A stretch of 64,000 bases of DNA from Reichenbachiella sp. 5M10 (GTDB lineage Bacteria; Bacteroidota; Bacteroidia; Cytophagales; Cyclobacteriaceae): the NCBI RefSeq assembly GCF_002742335.1, contig NZ_MDGR01000007.1:3414501-3478500 (forward strand), given 5' to 3'. The notes below the pieces were generated by a model. The model did no database searches, had not been told where the DNA came from, and was given only the letters and a program-made list of their open reading frames with translations. Every line of letters begins with the position of its first letter. Within the stretch, counting starts at the first letter, position 1. Shown in pieces: positions 53,460 to 63,360 of this stretch. A program made the position numbers and the translations under genes.

Positions 53460-53499
53460 GCTTCAATAACTATATTTGGATGGATTGACTCAGTAGCAA

Positions 53500-55368
53500 C
53501 TATTCTACCAAAACTTTGAAGACATGAACATTGTCCCGAATAGTCAGGTTAACAAAATAGAACCCTGGTTGTAGCCCCTCGGTATACACAACTAGTTCAT
53601 TGCCCTCACGATGTACCACGGGAGCCACCATCTGACCTGACATACGATGCATCGTCAACGAATAGTCCATCTCTGTCATTCCAATTCGAAAACTCCCTTG
53701 ATTTGGATTAGGATACAAAAGAATATTGGCTTCCGCAAACTGTGACTTTAGCATCACCAAGTCAAACACTTCCGTCGTTCCGTCAGAATCTGTCTGCGTC
53801 AATCGATAATAGGTTGTCTGGTAGGGAGACGAATCCACATGGGAATACCTTTTCTTTTCACTCGAATCCCCTGCCCCATTTATTCGTGCAACAAATTGCC
53901 AATTTTCAGCATCTCGTGATTTATCAAGAGTAAAGTAATCATTGTCTTGTTCGAGAGCTGTAGCCCACTCCAATACAACCGATCTTCCCGACTCACTCGC
54001 CTTCCAATACAACAAACTCACTGGTAAGGGTCCTGACTCCTCAGCAACTATCCCATCAGGGTCTGCTGCAGGATTGGATGGAGTAATTTCTCCACTGTCC
54101 GCATTACCTCCCGTACCTGAGTTGTTGTTTGCCCCTCCATTTCCCTGTGTATTTTCAGTAATCAAGTTGGATGCCGGAATCATCCCTGAAAAAACTATCG
54201 CTCCACGTCCACCTCCAGCACCACCTCCATGTGTAGTTCCATTGTTTGTCGCTCCTCCATTGCCTCCATTGGCTTGTACAGTAAGGTCACAATTCAAAGC
54301 CCAAGTATTGACAGTAAACACTACCATACCACCTGCACCGCTACCTCCTGCACCGTCATTGCCTGCTGCCGCCGTATCACTGCCATTGGCACTCACCACA
54401 ACTCCCCCACATCCGGACTCAAGCTCAATCGTATTGGCGGTAAGAAAAGCAATCCCTCCCCCATTGCCACCAGCAGTGGCTACATTATTGTTTTGGTGTC
54501 CACTACCTCCACCTCCTCCCATAAACACTCTAGAACCACTGATATAGTCACTCAAGTCGTACCCTCCGAGTCCTCCTACAGTTGGAGAGCATCCTCCTGC
54601 GCTTCCATTGTAACCGGGTCCTCCTTCACCTCCTGCGGTAAAATTGGCTCCTCCACCGCCTCCGGCATTGTGAGGATTTCCTCCCCCCCCACCATTGGCA
54701 ATTTTCCCTCGTCCAGCTACATAATCTGCCAATGTGACTTTGTAAACCCCTTCTCCTTTCAATCCAAATTGATCGGAATCTACAAAGTACGTGTTAGGGT
54801 CACACGTAGCACCACTCCCTACAGCATGAACTGCCGCTCCTCTAAAACCCAGGTTACTTACATCTATATCGTGCCCCAAAGTCAAAGTACCTTCTACGTG
54901 TATAGCAAAGACTCCACCTACGTTTCCATTCCAAGCGAGGGTAGTCAAGTCATCTGTCGTCGTATAATCTGAATAGGAAGGATATGTCAATACCTGTAAG
55001 CTGGCATTTGCACCAATAGAATAACTATTGACCAATGGCTCTTCCAAAGTCATAGATATCAGCCCTGCCGAACGATCAACACTGAGAATCACTCCCTCCT
55101 CATATCTTCCAGCATTCTCTATAGATTCTATATTCCCAAAGTCTGAATCGTTGTTTGTATTGGGTCCTATCACATCATCCTGCATCTGTATCACGATAAC
55201 TCTTTCTCCTACATCAAAAGAAACTCCAGACTCTTCGACAGCAGATACAGTCAGCGTACTGCCTACTATTGCATCTATTTTTGCGAAAGAATTGATTATT
55301 ACTTGTGCTCTGCCTTGAGACGACCACATGACCAAGAGGGTACATACAATCCATAATTTTTCCATCAT
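53500..55368 (-). CDS. Gly-rich T9SS-secreted surface protein
   Basis: 622 residues with a signal peptide (residues 1-22, ending RAQ). The N-terminal part (about 25-170) is beta-rich; residues about 170-420 contain many Gly-Gly and Asn-Gly runs (GGGGGNPHNAGGGGG, GGGGGSGHQ), as in extracellular structural or adhesive proteins. A sandwich-like domain (about 440-540) precedes a T9SS type A sorting domain (YPNPNQGSFRI, GFYFVNL). The antisense strand shows a Pro-rich open frame only because of these Gly codons. Confidence 0.87.
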   Translation of the reverse strand: MMEKLWIVCTLLVMWSSQGRAQVIINSFAKIDAIVGSTLTVSAVEESGVSFDVGERVIVIQMQDDVIGPNTNNDSDFGNIESIENAGRYEEGVILSVDRSAGLISMTLEEPLVNSYSIGANASLQVLTYPSYSDYTTTDDLTTLAWNGNVGGVFAIHVEGTLTLGHDIDVSNLGFRGAAVHAVGSGATCDPNTYFVDSDQFGLKGEGVYKVTLADYVAGRGKIANGGGGGNPHNAGGGGGANFTAGGEGGPGYNGSAGGCSPTVGGLGGYDLSDYISGSRVFMGGGGGSGHQNNNVATAGGNGGGIAFLTANTIELESGCGGVVVSANGSDTAAAGNDGAGGSGAGGMVVFTVNTWALNCDLTVQANGGNGGATNNGTTHGGGAGGGRGAIVFSGMIPASNLITENTQGNGGANNNSGTGGNADSGEITPSNPAADPDGIVAEESGPLPVSLLYWKASESGRSVVLEWATALEQDNDYFTLDKSRDAENWQFVARINGAGDSSEKKRYSHVDSSPYQTTYYRLTQTDSDGTTEVFDLVMLKSQFAEANILLYPNPNQGSFRIGMTEMDYSLTMHRMSGQMVAPVVHREGNELVVYTEGLQPGFYFVNLTIRDNVHVFKVLVE

Positions 55369-55569
55369 AACATCGAGTTATTTGCTTTATACAAAACGAA
55401 CTAACAGGAGGATGGTAACAGGCTGGTATGAGATAACTGGGTGAATGGAAAAAATGCTTACACAATGATTGATCAAGACTTGAATCAAACCGTAAAGCAT
55501 ACACAATAATACACAGGAAATAACACGAGCAGAAAAAAGAAGCTTCTTTTTTTAACTTTTTTCGACGAA

Positions 55570-56031
55570 TCAAAAATCATTGATACCTGCCTCAAAAGCA
55601 GCGTCAGCTGGGAGATTGGCTCCCATGGCGGCTTCCACAGCCAAATCGTCACAACGTTCATTTTCTGGATTGCCAGCATGCCCTTTTACCCATTTGAACT
55701 TGACCTTGTTGCGTTTGTAGGCAGGAATAAAACGCTCCCAAAGGTCTCTGTTTTTTTTATCTTTGAAGTTCTTTTTGACCCACCCCCATAGCCAGCCCTT
55801 CTCGACTGCATCTACGACATATTTGGAATCCGAGTAGACGAGCACATCGGCATTGATGACCTTGAGTGCTTCGAGCCCCTTGATTACTGCCAGTAGCTCC
55901 ATACGGTTATTGGTTGTCTTGCGAAAGCCCTCCGAGAGCTCCTTCCGGTGCCCTTTGGCCAATAGTACAGTCCCGTACCCTCCAGGCCCTGGGTTTCCTC
56001 GTGATGAACCGTCTGTATAGATGATGATCAT
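55570..56031 (-). CDS. rnhA: ribonuclease HI
   Basis: The frame opens at 56085, but ATG 56031 (MIIIYTDGSSRG) gives the normal 153 residues. The four catalytic acids are in place: Asp7 (YTDGS), Glu45 (NNRMELLAV), Asp68 (VYSDSKYV) and Asp128 (NERCDDLA); His118 (KGHAGNP) is also there. It cuts the RNA strand of RNA-DNA hybrids. It is followed (upstream on the strand) by the marC gene at 92 bp. Confidence 0.97.
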   Translation of the reverse strand: MIIIYTDGSSRGNPGPGGYGTVLLAKGHRKELSEGFRKTTNNRMELLAVIKGLEALKVINADVLVYSDSKYVVDAVEKGWLWGWVKKNFKDKKNRDLWERFIPAYKRNKVKFKWVKGHAGNPENERCDDLAVEAAMGANLPADAAFEAGINDF

Positions 56032-56123
56032 GGATTTTGGTATAGAGTTGAAAAGTTCAAAGTAAAATGTTTTTGACCATTCCACCCTCTTTCAACTCTA
56101 TACTTTTCACTTATCGGTCGATC

Positions 56124-56696
56124 TTACCAGATCTCCAAAGCATTTTTGAAAAGCTTGATCGCAATGGTGAGTAGGATAATTCCAAATACTTTTCTCAAAA
56201 TATTGAACCCAGCTTGGCCTATCTTTCTTTCCAACCAGGGTGATGATTTGAGAACGATGAAGATGAAAACTAGGTTGAGAATAATACCAACCAAGACATT
56301 GGCCAACTCAAACTCTGCACGCAGAGAAATCAAGGCAGTCATGGTGCCTGGACCAGCGATCAATGGAAAAGCCAGCGGCACAATCGAACTGCTATTGCTT
56401 TCATCCGTATCGGGCTTAAACAATTGTATACCCAAAGTCATTTCCATACCAATAAAAAACATAATCAAAGCCCCAGTAATGGCAAAGGAGCCAATATCGA
56501 TCCCAAAAAGTCCCAAAATCTTGGAGCCAAGAAACAGAAAAACAACCATGATCACACCTGCTACGATCGTTGCTTTTCCACTTTGGATATGTCCTGATTT
56601 TTTGCGTAAATCAATGATAATCGGCACACTGCCGAGGATGTCTATGATCGAAAACAAAATCAGGGAGACCGATAGTATTTCTTTAAAATTAAGCAT
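56124..56696 (-). CDS. MarC-family membrane protein
   Basis: ATG 56696 (MLNFKEILSVSLILFSIIDILGSVP) starts at the first helix; the longer frame from 56792 would overlap aroQ. 190 residues with six membrane helices, the usual FxSIIDILGSVPI start and SSSIVPLAFPLIAGPGTMTALI centre of the MarC/NAAT group. The family was named after a multiple antibiotic resistance locus but does not confer it; some members may carry amino acids. It lies 23 bp after the aroQ stop. Confidence 0.9.
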   Translation of the reverse strand: MLNFKEILSVSLILFSIIDILGSVPIIIDLRKKSGHIQSGKATIVAGVIMVVFLFLGSKILGLFGIDIGSFAITGALIMFFIGMEMTLGIQLFKPDTDESNSSSIVPLAFPLIAGPGTMTALISLRAEFELANVLVGIILNLVFIFIVLKSSPWLERKIGQAGFNILRKVFGIILLTIAIKLFKNALEIW

Positions 56697-56719
56697 GGGG
56701 AGTAATGTTGTATGGGTAA

Positions 56720-57139
56720 TTAGTGTTGTGTCAAATAATCTACGGCCATGTTGTATCCTGGTAACCCGTGACCAATAAAATGTGCTTTGCAAACAGGTGT
56801 CAAATAACTGTGGTGACGAAAAGTCTCTCGCTCCATGATGTTGGAGATATGAACCTCAATCACTGGGGTAGTGACTCCCGATACCGCATCGGCTAGTGCC
56901 ACGGAAGTATGCGTGTACCCTCCAGCATTGAACACGATCCCGTCATAGTCAAACCCTACAGCGTGAATCTTGTCGATCAATGCTCCTTCGTGATTGCTCT
57001 GGTAGTACTCCAACGATACGTTAGGATAGGCCTCTACCATCGTTTTGAAATACTCTTCGAAACTCTGAGTACCATAAATTTCTGGTTCTCTTTTACCCAA
57101 CAGGTTGAGGTTGGGCCCATTCAATACTAGTATCTTCAT
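56720..57139 (-). CDS. aroQ: type II 3-dehydroquinate dehydratase
   Basis: 139 residues. The enzyme makes 3-dehydroshikimate in the shikimate route. Hallmarks: LNGPNLNLLGKREPEIYG (Arg and Tyr22 of the active site), NAGGYTHTSVAL, and EVHISNIMERETFRHHSY with the catalytic His region. A TAGTTTTG box on the minus strand (57163-57170) may be its -7 element. It is divergent from xerD, a common arrangement in the phylum. Confidence 0.97.
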   Translation of the reverse strand: MKILVLNGPNLNLLGKREPEIYGTQSFEEYFKTMVEAYPNVSLEYYQSNHEGALIDKIHAVGFDYDGIVFNAGGYTHTSVALADAVSGVTTPVIEVHISNIMERETFRHHSYLTPVCKAHFIGHGLPGYNMAVDYLTQH

Positions 57140-57222
57140 AGCGCAAAATAAAAATTAAGGTGCAAAACTAGTTTACCCCTTAGAATATCCGCTATTAATA
57201 TATACAGATTAATTTTACAGCT

Positions 57223-58122
57223 ATGTCTTGGGACTTTTACATCCGGCAATTCAAATCCTATCTGCAACTAGAGCGTTCTCTCTCTCCCAATTCGGTAGAG
57301 GCCTACGTGCAGGATATCAACAAACTACATCAGTTTCTCCAATGGCGCCAAAGCGACAAGGGACCACACGATGTAGCAGATAGTGACATCCGAGACTTGC
57401 TGGAGCATATCACCGAACTCGGTATGTCAGCGTACTCCCAGGCTCGCATCGTCTCAGGCATCAAAGCGTTCTACAAATACTTGCACTATGAGGACTCTCT
57501 CTCCAAGGATCCTGCCGAGCTCATCGAGGCACCCAAGTTGGGACGAAAACTACCCGATACACTCAGCTTCCCGGAGATCGAAGAACTGTTAGCTGCTATC
57601 GATCATTCCAAACCGGAGGGTCAGCGCAACCGTGCCATGCTAGAAACGCTCTATAGTTCGGGGCTGCGGGTCTCCGAGCTCATCAACCTCAAGCTCAATG
57701 CTATCCTCGAAGACATCGGTTTTTTGCGTGTCATAGGCAAGGGCAACAAAGAACGACTCGTCCCTATCGGGCGTGAAGCACTCAAACACATCCAACTCTA
57801 CCTCGATCATTCGAGGTGTCACCTAGAGATCAAACCTGGACACGAAGGATTCGTATTTCTCAACCGACGAGGTGCACAGCTCACCCGCGTGATGATTTTC
57901 ACAATCATCAAAAACCTCGCGACCTCCATCGGCATGACCAAACGAATCAGTCCCCATACTTTTCGACATTCGTTTGCCACCCACCTCATAGAGGGAGGAG
58001 CCGACTTGCGAGCCGTACAAGAGATGTTGGGCCATGAATCCATCACCACCACAGAGATCTACACCCACCTAGACCGAGACTATCTCTCCCAGATCATCCG
58101 GGACTTCCACCCAAGGAGCTAG
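57223..58122 (+). CDS. xerD: XerD-type tyrosine recombinase
   Basis: 299 residues. An N-terminal SAM-like core-binding domain (about 3-90) is followed by the catalytic domain with the full set: Arg149 (SGLRVSEL), Lys173, His245-x2-Arg248 (PHTFRH), His271 (LGHES) and Tyr280 (EIYTH). Length and layout fit chromosomal XerC/XerD that resolve dimers at dif; no dif-like site was sought in detail here. It is not next to other phage genes, so it is not a phage integrase. Confidence 0.94.
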   Translation: MSWDFYIRQFKSYLQLERSLSPNSVEAYVQDINKLHQFLQWRQSDKGPHDVADSDIRDLLEHITELGMSAYSQARIVSGIKAFYKYLHYEDSLSKDPAELIEAPKLGRKLPDTLSFPEIEELLAAIDHSKPEGQRNRAMLETLYSSGLRVSELINLKLNAILEDIGFLRVIGKGNKERLVPIGREALKHIQLYLDHSRCHLEIKPGHEGFVFLNRRGAQLTRVMIFTIIKNLATSIGMTKRISPHTFRHSFATHLIEGGADLRAVQEMLGHESITTTEIYTHLDRDYLSQIIRDFHPRS

Positions 58123-58303
58123 ACTCATTGATCTAAGGACTTACTAATCTAAATAATGCATTCTACATCAAACCACGGTGCTTTCAACCCATAATCGTTT
58201 AGCGACAATGAATTAGGTCACCTATATTTCGTGCAAAATGCATTATTTTATTACTTTTAATAAAGATACCGTTATATTCTATTATCTCTAGATATATCCA
58301 ACC

Positions 58304-59875
58304 ATGAACCCGACCATTAAAAACATAGTTTTGCTTTTCGCATGTTTTCTTCCATTTATTGTAAAAGGTCAACCGGAAGATTATTATCTGGCACCTGCTC
58401 CTACTGGCGATGACAGCAATGATTGTCTTCTCTCAGGAGACCCTTGTGCTACATTGGATCATATCATGACTCTTGTAGCAGACAACGACAATATCTACGT
58501 AGAAGGAGGGGTATATATGGGCTCTCCTATAATTGATCACCCAATAAAGCTAATCGACATTAGTGGTAAATCTACATTTGGTATAGTTACACTAAATGCC
58601 GATATAAACTTTACCATTGGGCTAATGGAAGCCGCATTGGTACAAGTCAATCCCGGCGGCTCAATACAAGACGCTGTAGACCTATGCCCCCCCTCAGGAG
58701 CAGGATATATAGAAGTCCGAACTGGGGTCTACAATGAATCGGTGACTTTTAACAAGGACCTATCCTTTACTTCAATCAGTGCTCCTATTACTATTGCAAA
58801 CATTGAAGTGGATAACGGCGCTACACTGACTACCGACGCGAATATGACGATCTCAGGCAATGTCACTTTAACTAATGGCATTATAAATACACAGTCTACT
58901 CTTTATTTGGGTACTGGTGCATCAGATATAGTCGAAACAAGCTCTAACTATGTGACAGGTAAAGTCACCATGCTCACACGCCCAGTAGGAACTGGCTCCA
59001 TTGACTTCCTAGGTGCCAATATTGCTAATTCGTCGAATATTGGCAATGTGACTATCTCCCGAACAACGGGTCCAAGTGCTGCCGTGTTAGGTATTCCGAC
59101 TAGTTCCATTGCGGCGGTCTGGGAAATAACGGCTACCGGCACACCATTCAATACTGACATCCAGTTTAGTTGGCTATCTGACTTTGATAACGGTCTAAAT
59201 GTTTTTAACCTAGAAAATGCAAGTTTGTTTCGAGATGCAGGCTCTGGTTGGAGTCAGTTAGGAACTCTATCAGATGCAAGCATGAGTAACCCAAGGACGA
59301 TCAGTAATGTCAATTTAGATGCGTTTGGCTTATTTACTGTGTCAGTTGATGGCACGAGTTTACCTGTTGTTCTCACGACATTTTCAGCTAAGAAGAAGTC
59401 AAACCACATACTGCTCCAATGGCAAACTGCCTCAGAAACCAACCATGACTATTTTGAAGTGCAACGTAGTTCGGATGGCGAGAACTATGAAGCTCTCGGC
59501 CAAGTCAGTTCGGCTCACAACTCCACAGCGATCAACGACTATGAATGGAAAGATTTTGCTAGCACACTCAATGGTACAATCTACTACCGACTGATGATGA
59601 TGGATTTTGACGGAACCCATGAATATTCAAACGTAATAACCGTTTCAAACCAACGTGATTTCATCTCTTTGTTCCCTAATCCTTCCTCAGACAAAATCAG
59701 CGTAATTGCTAGTGAAAAAATTGAGAAAATGGAAGTTTACAATACCACAGGTCATCGTATCAAAGTTGATACTCAACACGATGAAATTGATATTTCAAAA
59801 ATAGCCCCTGGTATTTACATGCTTAAAGTATTTTTCGCTTCGGGTGCATCGCAGGAAAGATTTATAAAAAAGTAA
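58304..59875 (+). CDS. secreted beta-helix-like protein with T9SS sorting domain
   Basis: 523 residues with a signal peptide (residues 1-23, ending VKGQ). Repetitive strand-turn patterns (about 40-240; for example GSIQDAVDLCPPSGAGYIEVRTGVYNESVTF) suggest a right-handed beta-helix like that of pectate lyase-type proteins. A sandwich-like domain (about 350-440; VLTTFSAKKKSNHILLQWQTASE) and a T9SS type A sorting domain (LFPNPSSDKI, GIYMLKV) follow. No catalytic residues are recognised. It is transcribed alone. Confidence 0.85.
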   Translation: MNPTIKNIVLLFACFLPFIVKGQPEDYYLAPAPTGDDSNDCLLSGDPCATLDHIMTLVADNDNIYVEGGVYMGSPIIDHPIKLIDISGKSTFGIVTLNADINFTIGLMEAALVQVNPGGSIQDAVDLCPPSGAGYIEVRTGVYNESVTFNKDLSFTSISAPITIANIEVDNGATLTTDANMTISGNVTLTNGIINTQSTLYLGTGASDIVETSSNYVTGKVTMLTRPVGTGSIDFLGANIANSSNIGNVTISRTTGPSAAVLGIPTSSIAAVWEITATGTPFNTDIQFSWLSDFDNGLNVFNLENASLFRDAGSGWSQLGTLSDASMSNPRTISNVNLDAFGLFTVSVDGTSLPVVLTTFSAKKKSNHILLQWQTASETNHDYFEVQRSSDGENYEALGQVSSAHNSTAINDYEWKDFASTLNGTIYYRLMMMDFDGTHEYSNVITVSNQRDFISLFPNPSSDKISVIASEKIEKMEVYNTTGHRIKVDTQHDEIDISKIAPGIYMLKVFFASGASQERFIKK

Positions 59876-59948
59876 AAGTCATTCTGACCAATCAAAATTC
59901 CCTTAACGAAATACCCGCCAGAAAATCTATTCGAGTCAAACAAAAAAA

Positions 59949-59987
59949 CAGAGTCAAAGACGTTAAACCGATAACATCCCGACTCTG
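59949..59987 (-). terminator. terminator of the SprF/OmpA operon
   Basis: Stem CAGAGTC (59949-59955) / GACTCTG (59981-59987) with a 25-nt loop; read leftward it is followed by seven T. The loop is longer than usual. Confidence 0.55.
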
Positions 59988-60030
59988 CTTCCCATAACCT
60001 AACCAAATAATTTTACGGATGCAACGTCCT

Positions 60031-62376
60031 CTAAAAAGACACGCTACTGACGCTATTTTCTATTTGCTCCGTTGACGATATTGCTTGCTCATCTTTAGAC
60101 AAGAACCCTATAATTTTCACTTCGGCTCGTCGATTTAGTTGATGCATCTCCTCTTCGCATGAAGCACTATTGGCACAATGGTTGAGTAGCTGGCTCTCTC
60201 CATACGCTCGGCTTACCACTCGTTCTGATGAAACCCCTCTTTCCTCTAAATAGCTTATCACAGATTGGGCTCGTCGATCAGACAGTTCTCTATTGTACAG
60301 GGCACTTGCTCGACTATCAGTATGTGTTCCTACCTCGATGATGATCGATGGGTTCTCTCGGAGCACCACTACCAATTGGTCCAAAATAATCTTCGCATCA
60401 TTTCGGATATCATGTTTATCCAAATCATACAATATTGGCTCTACGGCCAATTCTTTTCCTACGAGCAAACGCTCCATCTCTCCGTCATGTACCACTACTC
60501 CTGCGAGGTTGTTTCCAGTATTCATGAAGGTTTGCTTCGTGAGATACTCGTATTTCACAAGTTCAACACTATAGGTCGTCCCCGATTCTGCCGCAAAGGA
60601 ATAGTACCCATCAGCCTCCGTCACGATTCTAACTTGCTCTTGTGTCTCCTGGTTGGTGACAAGAACTTGAGCCGATTCCAGTCTCTCACCACTCATTTGA
60701 TCAGTGATCACTCCTTCAACTCTCAACTCACGCGTCACGTACATACGAATGGTATCACCATAAGACACGGTTGGGTCCATCTCAAGGTGATCCACACTGT
60801 ACCCCTCCTTGGTAGCAGTCATACTATATATCTCATCGAATGAATAATCATAAGCAAACACTCCACTCTCGTCGGTGACTCCTTCTACAGTCTTGCCAGC
60901 AGAAGACTGACTCTTGACTCCTACTTGTGCATTGGCCAAAGGCTGCCCTGATTGCATGTCAATCACTAGACCCGGCACACTACCTGATTTGATATATCTA
61001 AATGCATAGACATCATCCAAGCCTATACCTCCCTCTCTGTTGGAGGAAAAATAACCTTCCTCCAATCCATTCTTCTTTTTGATGGTAATCCCAAAATCGT
61101 CTTTGGCCGAATTCATCGGGTAACCCAAATTCTCAGCCACGGAATTAGGATCCTTCAAATCAATTTTGAAAATATCTAATCCTCCGAGTCCCTTGCGACC
61201 ATTGGATGCGAAGTAGAGTATTTCATTCTCATCGACAAAAGGAAACATCTCAGACCCCTCGGTGTTGACATGTGCCCCCAAATTGACAGGCCTACCCCAT
61301 TTGTCGTCTTCTCTAGTTGACATATATATATCTGTCTTGCCGTAACCTCTCGCTTTATCCGATGAAAAATACAAACGTTGACCATCTGCCGAAACCGTAG
61401 GATGGCCGCAAGAATATTCATCACTATTGAACCATATTTCCTCTGCGGGCTTCCAGTTGCCCTCATCATCTCTCTCAGCGAGGAATAACTTGAGTTTGTT
61501 GACCCCTTCATTACTCTCTTTTGCCTCGGCTGTTTTTACAGTCAATTTTCGGTTTCGAACTCGGAGTTCCCCTTTGGTGTAGTTGTTTCGGGTAAAAATC
61601 ACACGAGTCTCACCATCATAAAAACACAACGGTCCTTCATGATACCCTGATTTGATTCGTTTGTCGTACAACTCCACCTCCCCGCTTTCTCCTTCAACTC
61701 GAAAAATGTTAAGAAAATAAGTATTGTCCCAATTGTACTTTGGCTTCAAAAACTGCATTGCTCCCATCGTAGGTCGAGACGATACAATTAACAATTCATC
61801 TTCATAATATGTCGGTGCAAAATCATACCCATCAGTATTGAACTCTGCCAACTCAACCTCGAACCGAATAGAGTCATTGTAAAAATCCAACATTCTACTC
61901 AGTCCATACAAGCGCTCTTCTACCCGTAAATCATCAGGGTGACTGTCCTGATACTTTCTAAACCACACGCTAGCTTCTTGATATCTCTCGGCAGTAATTA
62001 AGGTTTCGGCATAGTGCAAGTAGTGATCCTCATTTTCGCTAATCAAACTACTGTTGCTCATTATCAATTCATAATAAACCCGAGCACTGTCATAGTCATG
62101 AAGTTGGTAATACCCGTAGGCAAGCTCCAGTCTGACAGTATCGTCCGTCGGCACAATACCCAAAGCCCTATGGTATAATTTCACTCCTTTGGCGTAGGCC
62201 AAATCCTGATAAAACTGGGCTGCTCTCGCTTTGATTCGCTCATAATTTTGATATTTGACTGAGCCTACAGTCACTGTAGCTCCGTACACTTGTGTCATAA
62301 CAATTTGACTCAGCCATACAAACGCAATCAATACGATGACTCTTTTTATCCACAATATTTTTGTTGAATTTTTCAT
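60031..62376 (-). CDS. OmpA-family protein with TPR, PD40 and carboxypeptidase-like domains
   Basis: 781 residues, with a hydrophobic N-terminus. Order: TPR-like helices (about 45-165), a PD40/WD40-like propeller (about 180-440; DYGKT and YFSSD, YFASN, YFSSN motifs), two CarboxypepD_reg-like domains (about 470-640), and a C-terminal OmpA peptidoglycan-binding domain (about 660-765; EVGTHTDSRAS..NRELSDRRAQSVI). The layout resembles PorE-type proteins linked to T9SS and gliding machinery. It is the last gene of the operon with PorP/SprF and the gliding-type surface protein. Confidence 0.9.
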   Translation of the reverse strand: MKNSTKILWIKRVIVLIAFVWLSQIVMTQVYGATVTVGSVKYQNYERIKARAAQFYQDLAYAKGVKLYHRALGIVPTDDTVRLELAYGYYQLHDYDSARVYYELIMSNSSLISENEDHYLHYAETLITAERYQEASVWFRKYQDSHPDDLRVEERLYGLSRMLDFYNDSIRFEVELAEFNTDGYDFAPTYYEDELLIVSSRPTMGAMQFLKPKYNWDNTYFLNIFRVEGESGEVELYDKRIKSGYHEGPLCFYDGETRVIFTRNNYTKGELRVRNRKLTVKTAEAKESNEGVNKLKLFLAERDDEGNWKPAEEIWFNSDEYSCGHPTVSADGQRLYFSSDKARGYGKTDIYMSTREDDKWGRPVNLGAHVNTEGSEMFPFVDENEILYFASNGRKGLGGLDIFKIDLKDPNSVAENLGYPMNSAKDDFGITIKKKNGLEEGYFSSNREGGIGLDDVYAFRYIKSGSVPGLVIDMQSGQPLANAQVGVKSQSSAGKTVEGVTDESGVFAYDYSFDEIYSMTATKEGYSVDHLEMDPTVSYGDTIRMYVTRELRVEGVITDQMSGERLESAQVLVTNQETQEQVRIVTEADGYYSFAAESGTTYSVELVKYEYLTKQTFMNTGNNLAGVVVHDGEMERLLVGKELAVEPILYDLDKHDIRNDAKIILDQLVVVLRENPSIIIEVGTHTDSRASALYNRELSDRRAQSVISYLEERGVSSERVVSRAYGESQLLNHCANSASCEEEMHQLNRRAEVKIIGFLSKDEQAISSTEQIENSVSSVSF

Positions 62377-62388
62377 AAATACAAATGT

Positions 62389-63339
62389 TTAAAAGTATCT
62401 AGGAGTTACTATTCTATCTGATTTCAAATTGAACACGTAGTTGATCATCAACTCGTGCGAACCACTATTGACTCTGCTCAAATCGGTCGTCGTGTAAAAA
62501 TCATAAGCATACCCAATTTGCAAACTAGGAGTCAATTGGAGCTGAATCAACGCATCGAAGCTATCAAACGAACGATACGACACACCCAACCAAAGCAACT
62601 CATTGATCAAAAAATTGGCATTGAGATCTACTTGAAGCGGGGCTCCTTCTACCCACTTGAACAGCACATTTGGCTTCAATTTCAAATGTCTATTGAGTTC
62701 GAACACATACCCTGCCGAAGCAAAATAGTGACGAATCAATTGTGCATCCGCATCCAATTCATTGCCTGTATTGGGATCGATCGGAACATCTAGACCTCCA
62801 GATACCGAATGATTGATCAACTGTGGCACAGAAAACCCCACATAAAATCGATCTGAGTACCACATGATTCCTGCTCCTGCGTTGGGAGAAAGATCGTTGA
62901 TGTTTTGGCTTGCCAAATTAGGGTCATTGTTCATATTCTCTGTAAAATCCGCCTTGTACTGATGTATACTGGCTTGCAAACCAAATGACAGCTTACTCCG
63001 CTGTGTCACGCTGATCCGGTATGCATAACTCAAGCTGGCTCCAAACTGATGGGTCACACCTATCTCATCATTGATAAGGATACCTCCCAAAGCGATGTTT
63101 CGATACTTGATTGGACTATGAATCGAAAAAGTCTGCGTCTTTGGTGCTCCTTCGAACCCTGCCCACTGGTGCCTAGCCAAAAAACTAGTGCTAATGCCCT
63201 CATGAATCCCTGTATACGCTGGATTGAGTGCCAACTGATTGAACATGTACTGGGTGAACATCGCCTGCTGTTGTGCTTGCCCAGTGTACGCACTCCACAG
63301 GAGTGTACTCACGAGTATTGCTTTAAAAATTGTTTTCAT
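62389..63339 (-). CDS. PorP/SprF-family outer-membrane protein
   Basis: 316 residues with a signal peptide (residues 1-22, ending GQAQ) and the family start QQAMFTQYMFNQLALNPAYTG. Strand patterns of a 14-stranded barrel follow up to the C-terminal strand (HELMINYVFNL). PorP/SprF proteins hold or deliver the large surface proteins with gliding-type C-terminal domains, one of which is the next gene at 63361. About 12 bp separates it from the OmpA-type gene downstream. Confidence 0.95.
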   Translation of the reverse strand: MKTIFKAILVSTLLWSAYTGQAQQQAMFTQYMFNQLALNPAYTGIHEGISTSFLARHQWAGFEGAPKTQTFSIHSPIKYRNIALGGILINDEIGVTHQFGASLSYAYRISVTQRSKLSFGLQASIHQYKADFTENMNNDPNLASQNINDLSPNAGAGIMWYSDRFYVGFSVPQLINHSVSGGLDVPIDPNTGNELDADAQLIRHYFASAGYVFELNRHLKLKPNVLFKWVEGAPLQVDLNANFLINELLWLGVSYRSFDSFDALIQLQLTPSLQIGYAYDFYTTTDLSRVNSGSHELMINYVFNLKSDRIVTPRYF

Positions 63340-63360
63340 GGTTATGGTATGTTTATTCCG

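Noticed and set aside
53942-54547. 201-codon Pro-rich plus-strand frame
   Set aside because: It is antisense to the Gly-rich T9SS gene; runs of Pro mirror its Gly codons.
56146-56778. 210-codon plus-strand frame
   Set aside because: It lies fully antisense to marC, and marC has recognisable membrane helices and motifs.
57223-58122. XerD as a phage or island integrase
   Set aside because: There are no phage genes or attachment repeats nearby, and the length and aroQ neighbour fit the chromosomal recombinase.
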